A stretch of DNA of 64,000 nt from Zygnema cylindricum (GCA_037447655.1 JBBHKE010000905.1:1-64000), one strand, 5' to 3'. Positions 30,816 through 42,374 are shown, counted from the first letter of the stretch. Notes: generated by a model not told the origin, from the sequence alone. A program made the numbers and translations.

Positions 30816-32687
30816 ATGGAGGTCTCAGAGTTTCACCCACCATTTAGGGTGCCTATGTTTGATGGAACAAGCTTCACTAATTGGGAGTTTACAATGGAGG
30901 GATTGCTTTTCGAGAAGCACTTATGGGGAATTGTTTCGGGACAAGTGAGATGTCCGCCACCTGACTTTGGAGGAGCATACTATGGAGAATCATGTGGGGC
31001 TGCTTAGAATATCAACTGGAGTTCAAATGCAACGGAAGGTGAAGGGAAAAACCTTTTCGTGGATGGGGAAATAGGGGAGAAGGAAAAATGGACACCTATG
31101 GTGAGGGGAGCTAGGCTCTTAGCTATGGTACCACTTGTAGGGATTAAAACTGAAGAAAATGACAGAAAAATATGGGAATACAAAAACACTATAGCAAAAC
31201 ATCTCATACTTAGATATGTGTCTAAGTCCATAGTTATCACTCTGGGAACCACTAAGTCGGATTAATAAGAGTGAGACTATTCAGTTTCAGCAGTTAGTAA
31301 AACAGGAAATAGAGGCCTATGTTGATAAAGGCGGTATTATCATAGAGTTTTGCAATGATATTGCTGCGCTATATGTTCAGCTTGCTAGTGCTGGATATGT
31401 AGAATCTGAGGAGAGATACACTACTCATGAAACTCCCAGATGAGTACGAAAACATCATTTGTCCTATGCAGGCAATAGATGGCTCCTCGTGGACTTGGAG
31501 CTTTACCATGGGGATAATTTTTGTGAGGGAAAGCACTTTGGAGCTTCGTAGGGGAAGTGAAAAGGTGAATGCATTTATTGCTGGTGGTGATTGGCGCAAG
31601 CGAGATGGGAGGAACGACGGTGATTGGCAGAAGCGTGATGAAAGGAACGGTGGTGACGAGCGGAAGCGTGATGAGGGGAAGAAAGACAAAGGTAAACCTT
31701 ATCGAAACTTTGGTGAAAAAAAAATGAGTGAGAGGAAAAGAAAGTGGAGCTTCGGATAAAAATGGGTTTGCTTCTTTTGTAGGGAATCGGGTCTCTATAA
31801 AGAGGAATGCCATTGTTTGGAAAAACTTAGAAGTTGGAATGTGGATGAGGAGGAAGAAGAAGAAGAGGAGAAAGAGGATGAAGATATTTTAGAGCTTCTC
31901 CGGATCAGTAGTATGGGGAAGAGAGGAAAGTACACAAAAATTCCACGAAAGCAACAATGTGCTTTTGGAGGTATAAGGGAACTAAAGAGAGAGGAGATAC
32001 TTGAGGGAGTTCAAAATATTGAGGAAAGTTTCATAGATATTTTGGAAACTGAAAAGTGGTCGGAAAATGACACTTCAATGGATTTAAAGGATAGAGGAGA
32101 AGGGGAATATTTAAAGAAAGGTTTAGGGGAGGAGAAATATTATTTGGGAATAAAAATAGAAAGTGATAGTGGAAAAAATTCCATGGGAGAGAGTGAGGGA
32201 AGTCCAGAAAATGGGGTAATTATCATGGATAAAAATATGAGTACGGAAGATGTAGATCTTATGAGGAACTTAGTGGGGACTAGTGATTTTTGGGAATATT
32301 TGGGGGGGAATGGATTTGACATCACTACTTGGTGTGATGTCGCTTGTGAAGATGTGCCTGTAAAAGGGTTATCATCTGGGTATGTGTTGCAAATTGGGGA
32401 TGGGGCTGACTGTTAGAAATACAAAAGGAAAAGTGGATTTTGGTTGGATGAAAAGGGAAGGAGGTGGATAAAATCTTTGCTTGGATTTATGAAAAGTGGC
32501 ATGCAAAATAAAATGTATGATCGACAAGATGAAATTATTTTTGGTTATCTAATAAACTTTCTTAAATATAAAGGTATTCGCTTGGAGCTTCATGAAGGAA
32601 AAAGGAAAAAGGAGAGGAAAAAATATATATATGTATTTGTTGTTTTTGATGGGAGTTGAAAAAAATTAGAGTAGAAAATAAGGGAGG
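30816..32687 (+). pseudogene. Element I internal: gag, acidic spacer, RT/RNase H remnant
   Basis: Gag now starts at the ATG in solo LTR J (30816) and reads MEVSEF-H-P-P-F-R-V-P, in frame with I's own gag. The Gag core follows (KLPDEYENIICPMQ near 31430), with stops near 31005 and 31265 and a frameshift near 31420. The knuckle CFFCRESGLYKEEC (about 31767-31810) has lost its His. A Glu-rich run, IPRKQQCAFGGIRE and then LGEEKYYLGIKIESD, NGVIIMD, LVGTSDFWEYLGG, DITTWCDVACEDVP and YVLQIGDGADC (about 32126-32412) match the RT end and RNase H of complete elements. WIKSLLGFMKSGM follows. Protease, integrase and the RT core are missing. Confidence 0.88.
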
Positions 32688-33872
32688 TGTTGGAATTCAA
32701 GTATTTTCTAGGTCTAGAGATTGCAAAATAAAAAGCAAATAGAAGATATTGACAGCCTGTCTCTAACTCCTCACTCAAGTCCCCACACTTGTCGCAGTCA
32801 CTGAAGATAGGAGGAGGAGATAGCCATGGCTGCCTGTGCTGTCAAAAGAGAGACATGCAGTAGTTTCATTGGGTTTTCTAAAAGGGAGCTTGACGGAGCC
32901 AGGATTTGATCCTGGTACCTACTGTACGTCAATTTCGCAATAGCCGGTTACCTTATCCTAATTGTCTAGGTTATGCGATCTAGTATATGGGGTATGATAG
33001 TTATATAAACAATTACATTTAGACTAATTCATTTAACGGGAACTATATACATAATGCATAGAAACAGTTGTGTAAAGTATGAAGTATGGTTACGAAATAA
33101 ATACCGCGCATTTTGTTTGACATCGAAAAAAATACCGCGCAAGTATTTATGACGGTTACGATTGAAATTCCGGATTTGATCGGACGGCCGCGAAGGATGC
33201 CGAGATCGCGGAGTACGATTTTGGCGGTTTGCGATCACCGCCACATCGAATGACACGTGGCAAAACCACATTGGATTGCGGCAACTCCAAGGATTACGGA
33301 AACGAATCTGGATATGACATGTGTCGACATTTTGGCCATGTCGTACGATGGCCGTACAGAAAGTACACCGACACCTCTACTTTTCTGTACGACACAGTAT
33401 TTTAATTGGTGCCGTACTTCAGTAGATAGAGTTTTAGAGGGAGATAGGACTTAGAAAAATTTGGTAGATAGGACCCTCTATTTGAGAGAGCTTCTGTACA
33501 AAAGGTCATCTTTGACCATTCATAACAATCAATTTACTTGACCATTTTCAATGATTCTTTTTGCTGCGGACTCAGGGGAGTCCACGCTACACAGGGGTGT
33601 AGTCGGTCAGAGTTTTTGTCTGCCAGGGTGGCTGCCTTTCTAAGGGAAAGTCAAAGTGGGTGAATGTGTCCAAATCTCATATTCTAACTTTGCATTCTGT
33701 GGTGGAACTGAGCACACAGAAAGTGTTATTTCACAATGGTGAATCTATATTGGGGTTCTGACTATCAAGGGGTCAGTCATTTGGGTTTATATCAAGTTAG
33801 GAGTCAGCATTATCTAGATTAGCTTCTTTGGATCTGCCTACTCTGAGGGCCAATGGAGGTCTTTGAGTTTCA
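32688..33872 (+). repeat. 3' LTR of element I
   Basis: It runs from TGTTGGAATTCAAG to GAGTTTCA and is preceded by the purine tract AAATAAGGGAGG. It carries an antisense T-arm-like CCAGGATTTGATCCTGG (32900-32916) and the hairpin at 33354-33390. It ends at 33872, followed by the TTTCT duplication. Confidence 0.93.
33354..33390. other. LTR hairpin of GTAC type in element I
   Basis: GTACAGAAAGTA pairs with TACTTTTCTGTAC around a 12-base loop with one bulged base. It corresponds in position to the hairpin in the H1 LTR, with different sequence but preserved pairing, which suggests the fold matters. Confidence 0.6.
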
Positions 33873-33877
33873 TTTCT

Positions 33878-35549
33878 GACAAACGTTTTTCTTGGGATTT
33901 GTCGAACTTGTAGCTTAGGGTTTTTCACCTTAATATTAGTCACAGGCTAGTTTTCAGTTAGGTTTCTTTTCTTTCCGACCATAGTTTATACTAGTAACTG
34001 TCTCAGAGCTCTTGATCCTCTCGTGTATCAAGTCCTTACCTAATCTACCGGCGCAAGCCAACATGCAAGGTTTCCCTGCAGACTGTTGTCTTCTTGTTGT
34101 GGTGTATGAATTGTGTTGTGTAGGTTTAGTGGTTTCTTCTTGGTACAACGCTGACCTTACGGTCCAGCTTTTCTGTAAATCTAATCACGGAGGACACCGG
34201 CTATCTCAGTTTTTTTGTCTAGTTGGAGGAGAGTTATCTTCTGCTGGTTGGACTCCTGTAGGGAATATCAATGACTTCAGGGCCTAGTGGCTACTGTCGC
34301 AAATATTCCCGTGTTAAATCTGTTCTATCGTTTCCTTCAATTTGCAGTTCTTTCAATTTGCTGTTTCTTCAATTTGTTGTTTTTCTGCAATTTGTTGTTT
34401 TTTTAATTAGTTGCTTTTTCAATTTTCTTGGTTTATTTTCAATTTTCTTTATTGCTGGGTTTATTGTGTTTTCCATTCAGCTTATGGTATAATTGTTGGT
34501 ATTTTACAATACCTGCTTGTTTTCATTCCATTTATTGCCCAATTTTTCTTGTTAAGTTGCTGGATCTGAGAGTTTTGAATTATCCGGTATCTTTTCTCCT
34601 CTTTCTTCCTACCGGATTAACTCACTCAGAACACGAAGTAAACTTAAAACTTAAAAAAAAACAAACCCTAAAAAAATATATACATATATTTATATATAAT
34701 AGGTTGCACAAATTATCACGAAAATTATCATTGCTTTATAGTTGGGCAGAGCGTGGCCTAAGGCTGATACGCGTGCCCTAACAGGCTACTAACGAAGTTG
34801 GTCATTGAGCGGTGGTGTTTCTCGATAATCTAGAATTAGAGAGGAGTTGGAGCTTCGCTGGGAGACATTTACAGTACCATACTTGGTGGTATCGATCTAA
34901 GGTGAGTAGTCGGTTCCTTGTGGGTGCATGCGCGCAGTAGGTAGTTAAGTGCAATCGTTTAGAGGGATTTATCGTTAACCGAAGGTTGTGCCTTCTGTTC
35001 GGTAGGGCATTTGTCACATTTTCTTAGATTTCACTGTGATTGGTCTTGGATTGCGCTTCCTGCTTTTCTTTACATTTGGCCTTGTTGGCCCTGATAGTTT
35101 CCTACTTTTCTTGACATCTGGCCTTGTTGGCCCTGATAATTTCTTGCTTTTTTCTGTACATCTGGCCGTGTTGGCCTTGATATTTTCCCGCTTTTATTAA
35201 ATCTGGCCACAAGTGGCCCTGCATAGGTGACATGGTTTCTTCTTGGTGTAGTTTGGAGTGATTCTTCAGGTCTGCTTAGATCTGGTTGTGAACGGCCTCG
35301 TAAGATGGGTTCGTAATTAGAGTAACCCTGGTGATACAGACCGCATCGTGGGGGTGGTGTCTGTTTGCGTGAATTGATATACTTCCTCTATGGTTGATTG
35401 GTAAATCTAGCGGTTGCATTTGCACATCGACCTTGTTTAGTGTGTGTCTTATAGTAGCATCCGGATAGGCCGACCGGTTGGTTACATGCCAGCTGACTAG
35501 AATAATTTAGAGTATCCAGCGGGTTCCACTAGAAGCTCGAATCCTTACC
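33878..35549. other. Non-coding stretch upstream of K
   Basis: No supported gene. About 34330-34520 is T-rich with loose repeats of TTCAATTTGTTGTTTTT. About 34640-34700 is A/T-rich (poly-A and TATATA runs). It could be the LTR and leader of K, or the flank of the unknown frame at 19755-21465, since element I separates the two. I see no clear LTR edge or primer-binding site. Confidence 0.45.
35072..35222 (+). repeat. 43-bp tandem repeat, about 3.5 copies
   Basis: The unit begins ACATCTGGCCTTGTTGGCCC and continues TGATAATTTCTTGCTTTTCTTG. Copies start near 35072, 35114, 35158 and 35201 (partial). Each copy contains the inverted repeat GGCC..GGCC. It lies upstream of the K gag frame, in what may be its leader. 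Confidence 0.8.
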
Positions 35550-36385
35550 GTGGACCGGCCAGGGATTCCATTCCAGTCGGATCCTCTCGACTACAGTCCC
35601 CGTATCGTATTGATCAATCTCAGTTTACGCGTTCCCCCAAACCCAGATCTGGTCTTACTCACACGGATAGAACCACATCATCCATTCGTTCGTCTTCTTC
35701 GCACAGTTGGGGGGAAGATTCGGACATTGACTCCCTTGATATTTCGGGATCTAAACTTACAACCTTCGCTTTTTCCGTTGGGCGGTACTATACACACTAA
35801 TACTGATTCCTTTAGCGTGGACATGGCCTCTTTTATGGACATAGGAGGAGGATGTAGAAATCAATTTTGATTTTCAAGGTTCAAGAACACTATGTCCTTC
35901 TCGCACTTGCGGATGCTTTTTGATACCGAGATGCGCGATCTCGCATTCTACCATCAAGACCTTTATGACTTACAGGTAGCGTTCTCCCCACTAGGGCAAT
36001 ACCTAAGGGGATCCGCCTTATCTCTTTACACTCGAAAATATGTGGCGATATGCGCCATGATTGAAATGGCACCTGCACATTCTGTCTCGCTAGCCATAAC
36101 TAGCAACCCGGAAATTCTTTTCCAACCCGGGGTTCTCCCAGTTTATGACTCTTCCGAAAATGAGATCTCACTTGAGATACCGGAGGTTCCTCATCAATTC
36201 GCGGAAGCAGCTCGAGCACCAATACCAGCTCGAGCAGCTATGCTGGTTCCCTTACGAGATTCGGTATCATTTGTTTTTAGCTTACTTGAGGAGGAATATA
36301 GAATGCAGAACCCCAATCAGGTTAAAGAACTAATGAATTTTGAACGCAAACCGGGCGAAACTGCCCGACATTGCGAGCATGTATG
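35550..36385 (+). pseudogene. Element K gag, N-terminal part (Ty3/gypsy-like)
   Basis: A Ser-rich head in a shifted frame (35580-35810, ending HSWGEDSDIDSLDIS and GRYYTH) leads to an open frame from 35892 encoding MSFSHLRMLFDTEMRDLAFY, then SFVFSLLEEEYRMQN and MNFERKPGETARHCEHV. The last segment resembles the gypsy/retroviral Gag signature (xxxQxxGETxxxYxxxF). At 36385 the frame is cut by copia A1, and Gag continues at 42375. It is unlike the copia Gags in the window. Confidence 0.7.
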
Positions 36386-37215
36386 TGTTGTCTTTTGGAA
36401 AGCTTTCAGTCTCAGAGCAGCGCAGCAACTATACAGACAGCAGCGCAGCTGCTATACGGAAGAGCAGCGCAGCTGCTATACAGCAGAGCTGCGCAGCAGC
36501 GCAACATCACAGCAGCGCAGCAGCGAAGCTGCGACACAGACAGGACAAACGCAGCTGCGGTTACTTTTGATAAGATCCGTACAGACAACGTAGCTGCTAC
36601 TATCTTGGATATGATTTGGTGCAGGACACCGCAGCCGCGGGTGATGTAAATGTGATCCCGTACGGGACAACGCAGCTGCGATTGATATGAATCTAGTCAA
36701 CGGACGAGATTCATAAGAGTATCACAAGTGACTTAGCCGACAAGTATATGTACAATCACTTAATATAGATTCTGAGTAATATTGACTGTACAATGATAGA
36801 TTGGGTTGGCACGATCAAGAACACATAGATCTCACTAGGTGGGTTGATTTTGGACGTACCTCTCAGGTACACTGTTATCGGCGGTAGAACACCGAAAGTA
36901 TAAGACTTAGGACTTAGAGCATTTTTATGAATCCAGACTTCCAAGTAGTAAAACTGCAGACAGTTTTTGGGAAACTTCTGAGTATTATATCTTGAGTGTT
37001 GTGGGGTCAATTGTGGTATAACTTTGGGAGTTATCAGTGTTTATTCTACTCTATATTCTGATAGAGTTTTGTGAGGCTTGGATGCTTCTATAAGAAGTGG
37101 TGAGCACTTAAGAACAGCTATTTGGTAGGATTCTTGATATCTTCTGAGAGTGTATCATGTCTACCTCTACTACTACTGCTGCTCCTCCACCTACACCGGT
37201 GGTTGTAGAACAATA
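36386..37215 (+). repeat. 5' LTR of A1
   Basis: It starts TGTTGTCTTTTGG and ends ACAATA, where the final CA has become TA. U3 begins with a dense array of GCAGCGCAGC, GCGCAGCTGC and CTATAC units (about 36415-36545), the palindromic core CAGCTG being an E-box-type site. Gag starts at ATG 37157-37159 within the LTR (MSTSTTTAAPPP). Confidence 0.94.
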
Positions 37216-38866
37216 GGTTATGGGCCTGTCATCAAGAATTCCTATCTTTTACGGGGATAAGTATGTTTACTGGGCAGATATGGTGGAAACACATTTTGAA
37301 AATGTCAATCTTTTGGATGTATTGGATGGTTCGCTGGATGAATCTGATCTGTCATGGTCTAAGAAAAATACGCAGGCTCGTTCTATTTTGAAATTTTGTA
37401 TTTCTGAGGACTTAGCTATGTCTTGGATAAAAATGAGAAAGGCAATTGATATCTGGAAATCTCATAAAAGTGATTATGAAAAGGCTAATGTTAAGGAAGA
37501 GCTTCTATTGGCTAGAAAAATTTGGGACTATAAGTACACTGGCGGTACAATGGCTGAATATTCTAACAAATTTCGTATTCTTGTAGATGCACATGCTTAT
37601 GCCGGTGGGGTGTTTCCTCAGTTTCAACAGGCAGCATTGCTCATGAGGGGTCTCCCTCGTAGTATGAAAGGAGCATCTGACATGCTCAAACAGAAAGATA
37701 AAGCTAGCTGGACTTTACAGTTAGCAATCAATATTTTATTAGAGGAGGAAGCTACATCTAACATTCTCAATGTTGAGCAAGTAGAGGCTTTTAATTCAGA
37801 TTTTGGAAAGAAAGGTCAATTTAATCAGAACCGTAATCAGTTTCCCAATTTCAGACAGTTTAATCAGGGTGGAAATAGACAATCACACAATGCATGTTTT
37901 TATTGTAGTGAGAGAGGTCATGGATACAAATTCTGTCCTAAACTTAAACAAGCTAACGATACAGGTTTATACAGGCCAGGATGGCAACAAAGTCAGTTTT
38001 ACAAAAACTTCACGAGGCCTACACCTCGTGGAAATGCACTGTTTTCAGCTTCTTCATCACTCCAAGACGAGACTCTGACATTTTCTGAGGAGGACGACAC
38101 GGATCTATTCGCTATGGCGGCAGCAATGGAAGGCGCAAAGGACCCTGTATGGATTATGGATACAGGAGCGTCAATGCATATGTGTTGGAACAAGGCCATC
38201 TTCAAAAATCTGAAAGCAACGCCGGAGAAAAATATTTATTATGCTTGTGGAATGAGTGTCCAAACTCGTGCAATGGGTAATGTGTCCTTGCTAGTTGATG
38301 TGGATGGACAAGCAATTGAAAGGACTCTTCACAATGTCTTATTTGTACCAAACTTTAAGAAAAATCTGTTTTCTACGTCGTTGGTTGAGAGTAAAGGCTT
38401 TGAGAATAGTTTGAAAAACGGTCGGCAGGTTGTTAGCAAAAACGGCAAGGTTGCGGTTACAAGTACTAGAGATAGTAGCAAAATGTATCGCATGGATATG
38501 GCTAATACAAAAGAAAATGATGTTTGGTACTCCGGTGTTTTGCACTCAGATGAGTTGTGGCATAAAAGATTAGGCTATGTAAACTATGATAGTTTGAAGA
38601 AAATGGTCGTTGCTGGAAAAATAGAGGGTGTGTCCATCACAGATGGGCCGGTCAAAACTTGCGATGGTTGCGCTTTAGGCAAAATCCACAGATTGCCATT
38701 TCCTAAGGAGTCTGAGCATCGGTCGACGAAACTTTTACAACAAATACATTCGGATGTCTTTGGTCCGGCTAAGGTTCCTTCTGCCGGAGGGATGAAATAT
38801 ATGGTCACCTTCACAGATGATTTCTCAAGGTTTACAAAAGTTTACTTCATGAAGGAGAAAAGTTAA
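37157..38866 (+). pseudogene. A1 Gag, protease and integrase N-terminus
   Basis: The first 19 codons lie in the LTR and end at TAG (37214-37216), where CAG is expected. From the next ATG (37220) 548 residues are open: MGLSSRIPIF, the Gag core with KIWDYKYTGGTMAEYSNKF, the zinc knuckle CFYCSERGHGYKFC (about 37892-37935), the protease W-I-M-D-T-G-A-S-M-H-M-C (about 38149-38185), the integrase zinc motif WHKRLGYVNYDSL with CDGCALGK, and HSDVFGP with FTDDFSRFTKVYF. A TAA at 38864-38866, where Glu is expected (KEKS-E in element B), ends the frame. Protease and zinc residues are canonical. Confidence 0.93.
37216..37230 (+). promoter_or_regulatory. Primer-binding site of A1
   Basis: GGTTATGGGCCTGTC directly follows the LTR. 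The first 11 bases match the half-tRNA initiator Met type; the last four do not. The site's ATG (37220-37222) reopens the Gag frame after the TAG that straddles the LTR edge. Confidence 0.75.
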
Positions 38867-40153
38867 GTGTTTGGTCACTTCAAACACTATAAAGCATGGG
38901 CTGAAAAACTTCATAATTCATCTATTTTGCAGCTCAGAACGGACAATGGTGGTGAATATACATCAAAAGAGTTTGAAACCTTTTTACTCGAAGAAGGCAT
39001 TAGTCATCTACTGACTGTTCCATATTCACCGGAACAAAATGGGGTGTCGGAAAGACTGAATAGAATTCTCACAGAAAGCTCTAGGTCTATGCTCGCAGAT
39101 AAAAATGTGGATCCGAAATTTTGGGTTGAGGCTCTAAATTGTGCAGTTTATATTAAAAATAGGATAGGATCAAGATCGGTAGAAACTACTCCTTACGAGA
39201 TCTGGACAGGAAGCAAACCAGATGTTAGCCATTTCAAGGTCTTTGGTAGTCAATGCTTTATATTGGATACGTCTACAGATAGATGGAAAATGGAACCAAA
39301 GGGATTACCGGGTATTCTGTTAGGACATGATGATCACTCGAAAGGTTATAGAGTCTTTGTGTTTGAAAGGCAGAAAATAGTTGTAGCTAGAAACATCATT
39401 GTTAAGGATGAACTAGACTCCATTGATTTATTTCAAATGACAGAGCAGCAAAAGCAACAAAAAGTACAGGAGTATGTCATCTTAGATTGCATGCAGGAAA
39501 TTGTCCCGCAGATTCTACAAACTCCGGTAATGACTCCGGCGTCAGACTCTCTCCAACTTCCTCACCAACTTCGGGTCCAGACAGACCAAGAGCAGTCAAT
39601 ACACACGGATCGCAACCAGCGCAATCACGAACATACGGATCGCAACCAGCGCAATCAGCAAGACATGGATCGCAACCAGCGCAATCAGCGCAATGCGCGC
39701 CATCCGACGATCTCAGCCTCAAAAATTCCGGGGGGAAGAAGATCAAGCAGCCGCCTGCAAGCAAGCTCTCACTTTGCCTACTCGGCAGTCTCAGGGGAGC
39801 CCTTGACCATCCAAGAGGCTTTCTCATCACCAGAGCGGAATCACAGGATTGAGGCGGCAAACGACGAAATGAAGTCGATCATGGAGGCTCAAACATGGGA
39901 GCTCGTGGACCTTCCTCTAGACCGAAAAGCGATCGGCAGCAAATGGGTATTCAAGGTGAAGTTAAATCCCGATAACACCATTGAACGCTATAAGGCCAGA
40001 CTTGTGGCGAAGGGGTACAATCAAAAGGATGGAATCGATTTTGAAGAAACATTTTCTCCGGTTGTAAGATTTCCAACAGTTAGGATTTTGCTGTCCTTAG
40101 CTCCTATAGAAGATATGGAAATTCATCAGATGGATGTAAAAACGGCCTTTTAG
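38867..40153 (+). pseudogene. A1 integrase core and RT N-terminus
   Basis: In frame after the TAA: FKHYKAWAEKLH, the catalytic RTDNGGEYTS (about 38935-38965), SPEQNGVSERLNRIL with the catalytic Glu, PYEIWTGSKPDVSHFKVFGS and the integrase C-terminus. A linker follows with three copies of a roughly 30-bp repeat encoding D-R-N-Q-R-N (39597-39690). RT begins at about 39895 (WELVDLPLDRKAIGSKWVFKVK) and runs to KTAF, where TAG (40151-40153) replaces the Leu codon of the F-L-H-G motif. Confidence 0.92.
39597..39700 (+). repeat. Minisatellite in the A1 integrase-RT linker
   Basis: The unit ACGGATCGCAACCAGCGCAA is repeated three times with a 30-33 bp period and encodes T/M-D-R-N-Q-R-N. It sits at the same protein position as the unrelated 24-bp repeat of element B. 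Confidence 0.85.
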
Positions 40154-41373
40154 CATGGAGAACTAGAAGAGACCATTTACATGCAGCAGCTTGAAAAGTA
40201 TGTAGAACCAGGAAAAGAGCACTTAGTATGCAAGTTGCTAAAATCTTTGTACGGCTTAAAACAAGCCCCCAGACAGTGGAATATAAAGCTTGATGAATTC
40301 TTAACTAGAATAGGATTTCAAAGGATAAATTCTGATCACTCTGTCTATGTTCTAAAGGGTGAAAATGGGATAGTGTATATAGCAGTATATGTAGATGATT
40401 TGCTATTAATTAGCAAATCTATGGCTGAAATTAACAAAATCAAAACTGCTCTAAACTCACGTTTCGAGATGAAAGACCTTGGTGAGGCAAAATATATTTT
40501 GGGTATCCAGGTAGAGAGGGACAGAAATAAGAAAATAATAAAATTGACTCAAAAAGAGGCTATTGGAAACATGTTAGATGAGTACAGAATGCGGGGGGCA
40601 AAAGGATGTTTAACACCAATCGAGTTTCGGCAGAAGTTAGAGGGAGAAGAGACAGAACCAGGTGTCATTGTTAGCGAGTATTTAGAATCAGGGGAGAATG
40701 ATCCTATGACAATAATACCTTATAGACAGATAGTGGGAAGCTTAATATACTTCATGAATTGTACCCGTCCTGACATAGCTGCAGCAGTCGGGGTATTGAG
40801 TAGGAGTCTAGAGAATCCGAGAAAATCTGACTTTGACGCAGCAAGGAGAGTCTTAAAATATTTGGCCGGAACTAAAGACCTCAACTCACACTAGGCGGAG
40901 GAGAAGTCAAGCTGCAAACATGGAGTGATGCAAGCTATGGCGACATGCCAAGCCGGAAATCCACCACGAGATTCGTTCTACAAGTTGGGAACGATACTTG
41001 CTGTTGGAGCAGCAAACTTCAAAAGGTGACAGCACAGTCAACAATGGAGTCAGAATATATGGCAGCAAGCTCGGCCCTCAAAGAACTCTTATGGGTAAAA
41101 TCCATGTTACAAGAACTAGGATACATGCAAGTTGGTCCGCAGGTGATCTGGTGTGATAACCAGGCTGCCATTGCCATTGCTTCTAACCCGAGTCATCACT
41201 TCAAAAGCAAGCACATGGATGTACGATTACACTTTGTAAGAGAAAAAGTGTTCTCTAGAGTGATTAAATTATGTTACTTACCAGATGCAAAAATGATTGC
41301 TGATATGCTCACTAAAGCTCTTCCTGCTCCTAAGCTGAAGTATTGTAGGGAAGCAGTGGGATTAAGTGAATAG
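40154..41373 (+). pseudogene. A1 RT C-terminus and RNase H
   Basis: Downstream of the TAG: RT motifs LVCKLLKSLYGLKQAPRQWN and YVDDLLLISKS (about 40387-40420), LGEAKYILGIQVERD, then YRQIVGSLIYFMNCTRPDIA. A one-base shift near 40885 separates GTKDL from LGGGEVKLQTWSDASYGD. RNase H continues from about 40894 with STMESEYMAASS, CDNQAAIAIASNPSHH and the tail LPAPKLKYCREAVGLSE, ending at TAG 41371-41373. Between there and the LTR (41374-41531) is untranslated sequence ending in the purine tract TTTAGGGGAG. Confidence 0.92.
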
Positions 41374-41531
41374 TTGAATTGCTGCACTGCTATACTGCCA
41401 CGCTGCGATAAGTCCACCAGAGAGGTAGTGGAACTGAGTGACTTGCTAATTGCTATATTGCTATGCTACGATACTGCGCTAGTTTATCACCACAGCTGCG
41501 CTGGTATACTGAGTCTAAAGCTTTAGGGGAG

Positions 41532-42369
41532 TGTTGTCTTTTGGAAAGCTTTCAGTCTCATAGCAGCGCAGCAGCGCAGCAACTATACAGACAGCAGCGT
41601 AGCTGCTATACGGAAGAGCAGCGCAGCTGCTATACAGCAGAGCTGCGCAGCAACGCAGCATCGGAGCAGCGCAGCAGCGAAGCTGCGACACAGACAGGAC
41701 AAACGCAGCTGCGGTTACTTTGGATAAGATCCGTACAGACAACGTAGCTGCTACTATCTTGGATATGATTTGGTGCAGGACACCGCAGCCGCGGGTGATG
41801 TAAATGTGATCCGGTACGGGACAACGCAGCTGCGATTGATATGAATCTAGTCAACGGACGAGATTCATAAGAGTATCACAAGTGACTTAGCCGACAAGTA
41901 TTTGTACAATCACTTAATATAGATTCTGAGTAATATTGACTATACGATGATAGATTGGGTTGGCACGATCAAGAACACGTAGATCTCAGTAGGTGGGTTG
42001 ATTTTGGATGTACCTCTCAGGTACACTGTTATCGGCGGTAGACCACCGAAAGTATAACACTTAGGACTTAGAGCATTTTTATGAATCCAGACTTCCAAGT
42101 AGTAAAACTGCAAACAGTTTTTGGGAAACTTCTGAGTATTATATCTTGAGTGTTGTGGGGTCAATTGTGGTATAACTTTGGGAGTTATCAGTGTTTATTC
42201 TACTCTATATTCTGATAGAGTTTTGTGAGGCTTGGATTCTTTTATAAGAAGTGGTGAGCACTTAAGAACAGCTATTTGGTAGGATTCTTGATAGCTTCTG
42301 AGAGTGTATCATGTCTACCTCTACTACTACTGTTGCTCCTCCACCTGCACCGGTGGTTGTAGAACAACA
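41532..42369 (+). repeat. 3' LTR of A1
   Basis: It starts TGTTGTCTTTTGG, ends GAACAACA and retains the intact terminal CA lost in the 5' copy. The GCAGC/CAGCTG array is at about 41560-41695. The Gag start ATG lies at 42311-42313 and, being in frame with CAACAG, can be read out of the element into flanking sequence. Confidence 0.94.
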
Positions 42370-42374
42370 GTATG

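Larger units (their letters stand above)
23441..30835 (+). repeat. Solo LTR J, split by element F
   Basis: The left piece 23441-23895 and the right piece 30110-30835 together make 1181 bp, the same as the LTRs of element I. It starts TGTTGATATTTGTG, ends GAGTTTCA and is flanked by CCCAC on both sides. No internal coding region of its own is present, so it is a solo LTR left by LTR-LTR recombination. An antisense T-arm-like CCCAGGAATTGATCC lies at about 23640-23655. Confidence 0.9.
22245..33872 (+). mobile_element. Element I: non-autonomous copia derivative, split by J
   Basis: LTRs at 22245-23426 and 32688-33872 surround a primer-binding site and a gag-plus-remnant body. The duplication TTTCT is perfect (22240-22244 and 33873-33877). 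Without the nested solo LTR J, the element is about 4.23 kb, almost the same as H2 (4.22 kb), and has the same internal layout. Confidence 0.93.
36386..42369 (+). mobile_element. Copia element A1, full-length, inserted in K gag
   Basis: LTRs at 36386-37215 (830 bp) and 41532-42369 (838 bp) flank a complete gag-pol order. The duplication GTATG is perfect at 36381-36385 and 42370-42374. The LTRs are very similar; the main difference is an 8-bp change in repeat number near the U3 start. Four coding lesions are visible: TAG at 37214-37216, TAA at 38864-38866, TAG at 40151-40153 and a frameshift near 40885. Confidence 0.95.

Noticed and set aside
34640-34700. Poly-A and AAACCCTAAA near A/T-rich sequence, possible telomere-like repeat or retrogene tail
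   Set aside because: Only a single telomere-like unit is present, and no upstream LINE or processed gene is recognisable.
36386-36650. Gln/Ser-rich frame continuing K gag (QQRSSEAATQ) as a real Gag tail
   Set aside because: This is the K gag frame running into the A1 LTR repeat array; the true Gag continuation lies at 42375 after the GTATG duplication.
39477-39860. Cys/Ala/Asp-rich reverse frame with repeats over the A1 linker
   Set aside because: It is the complement of the in-frame A1 minisatellite and integrase-RT linker, and not a separate gene.
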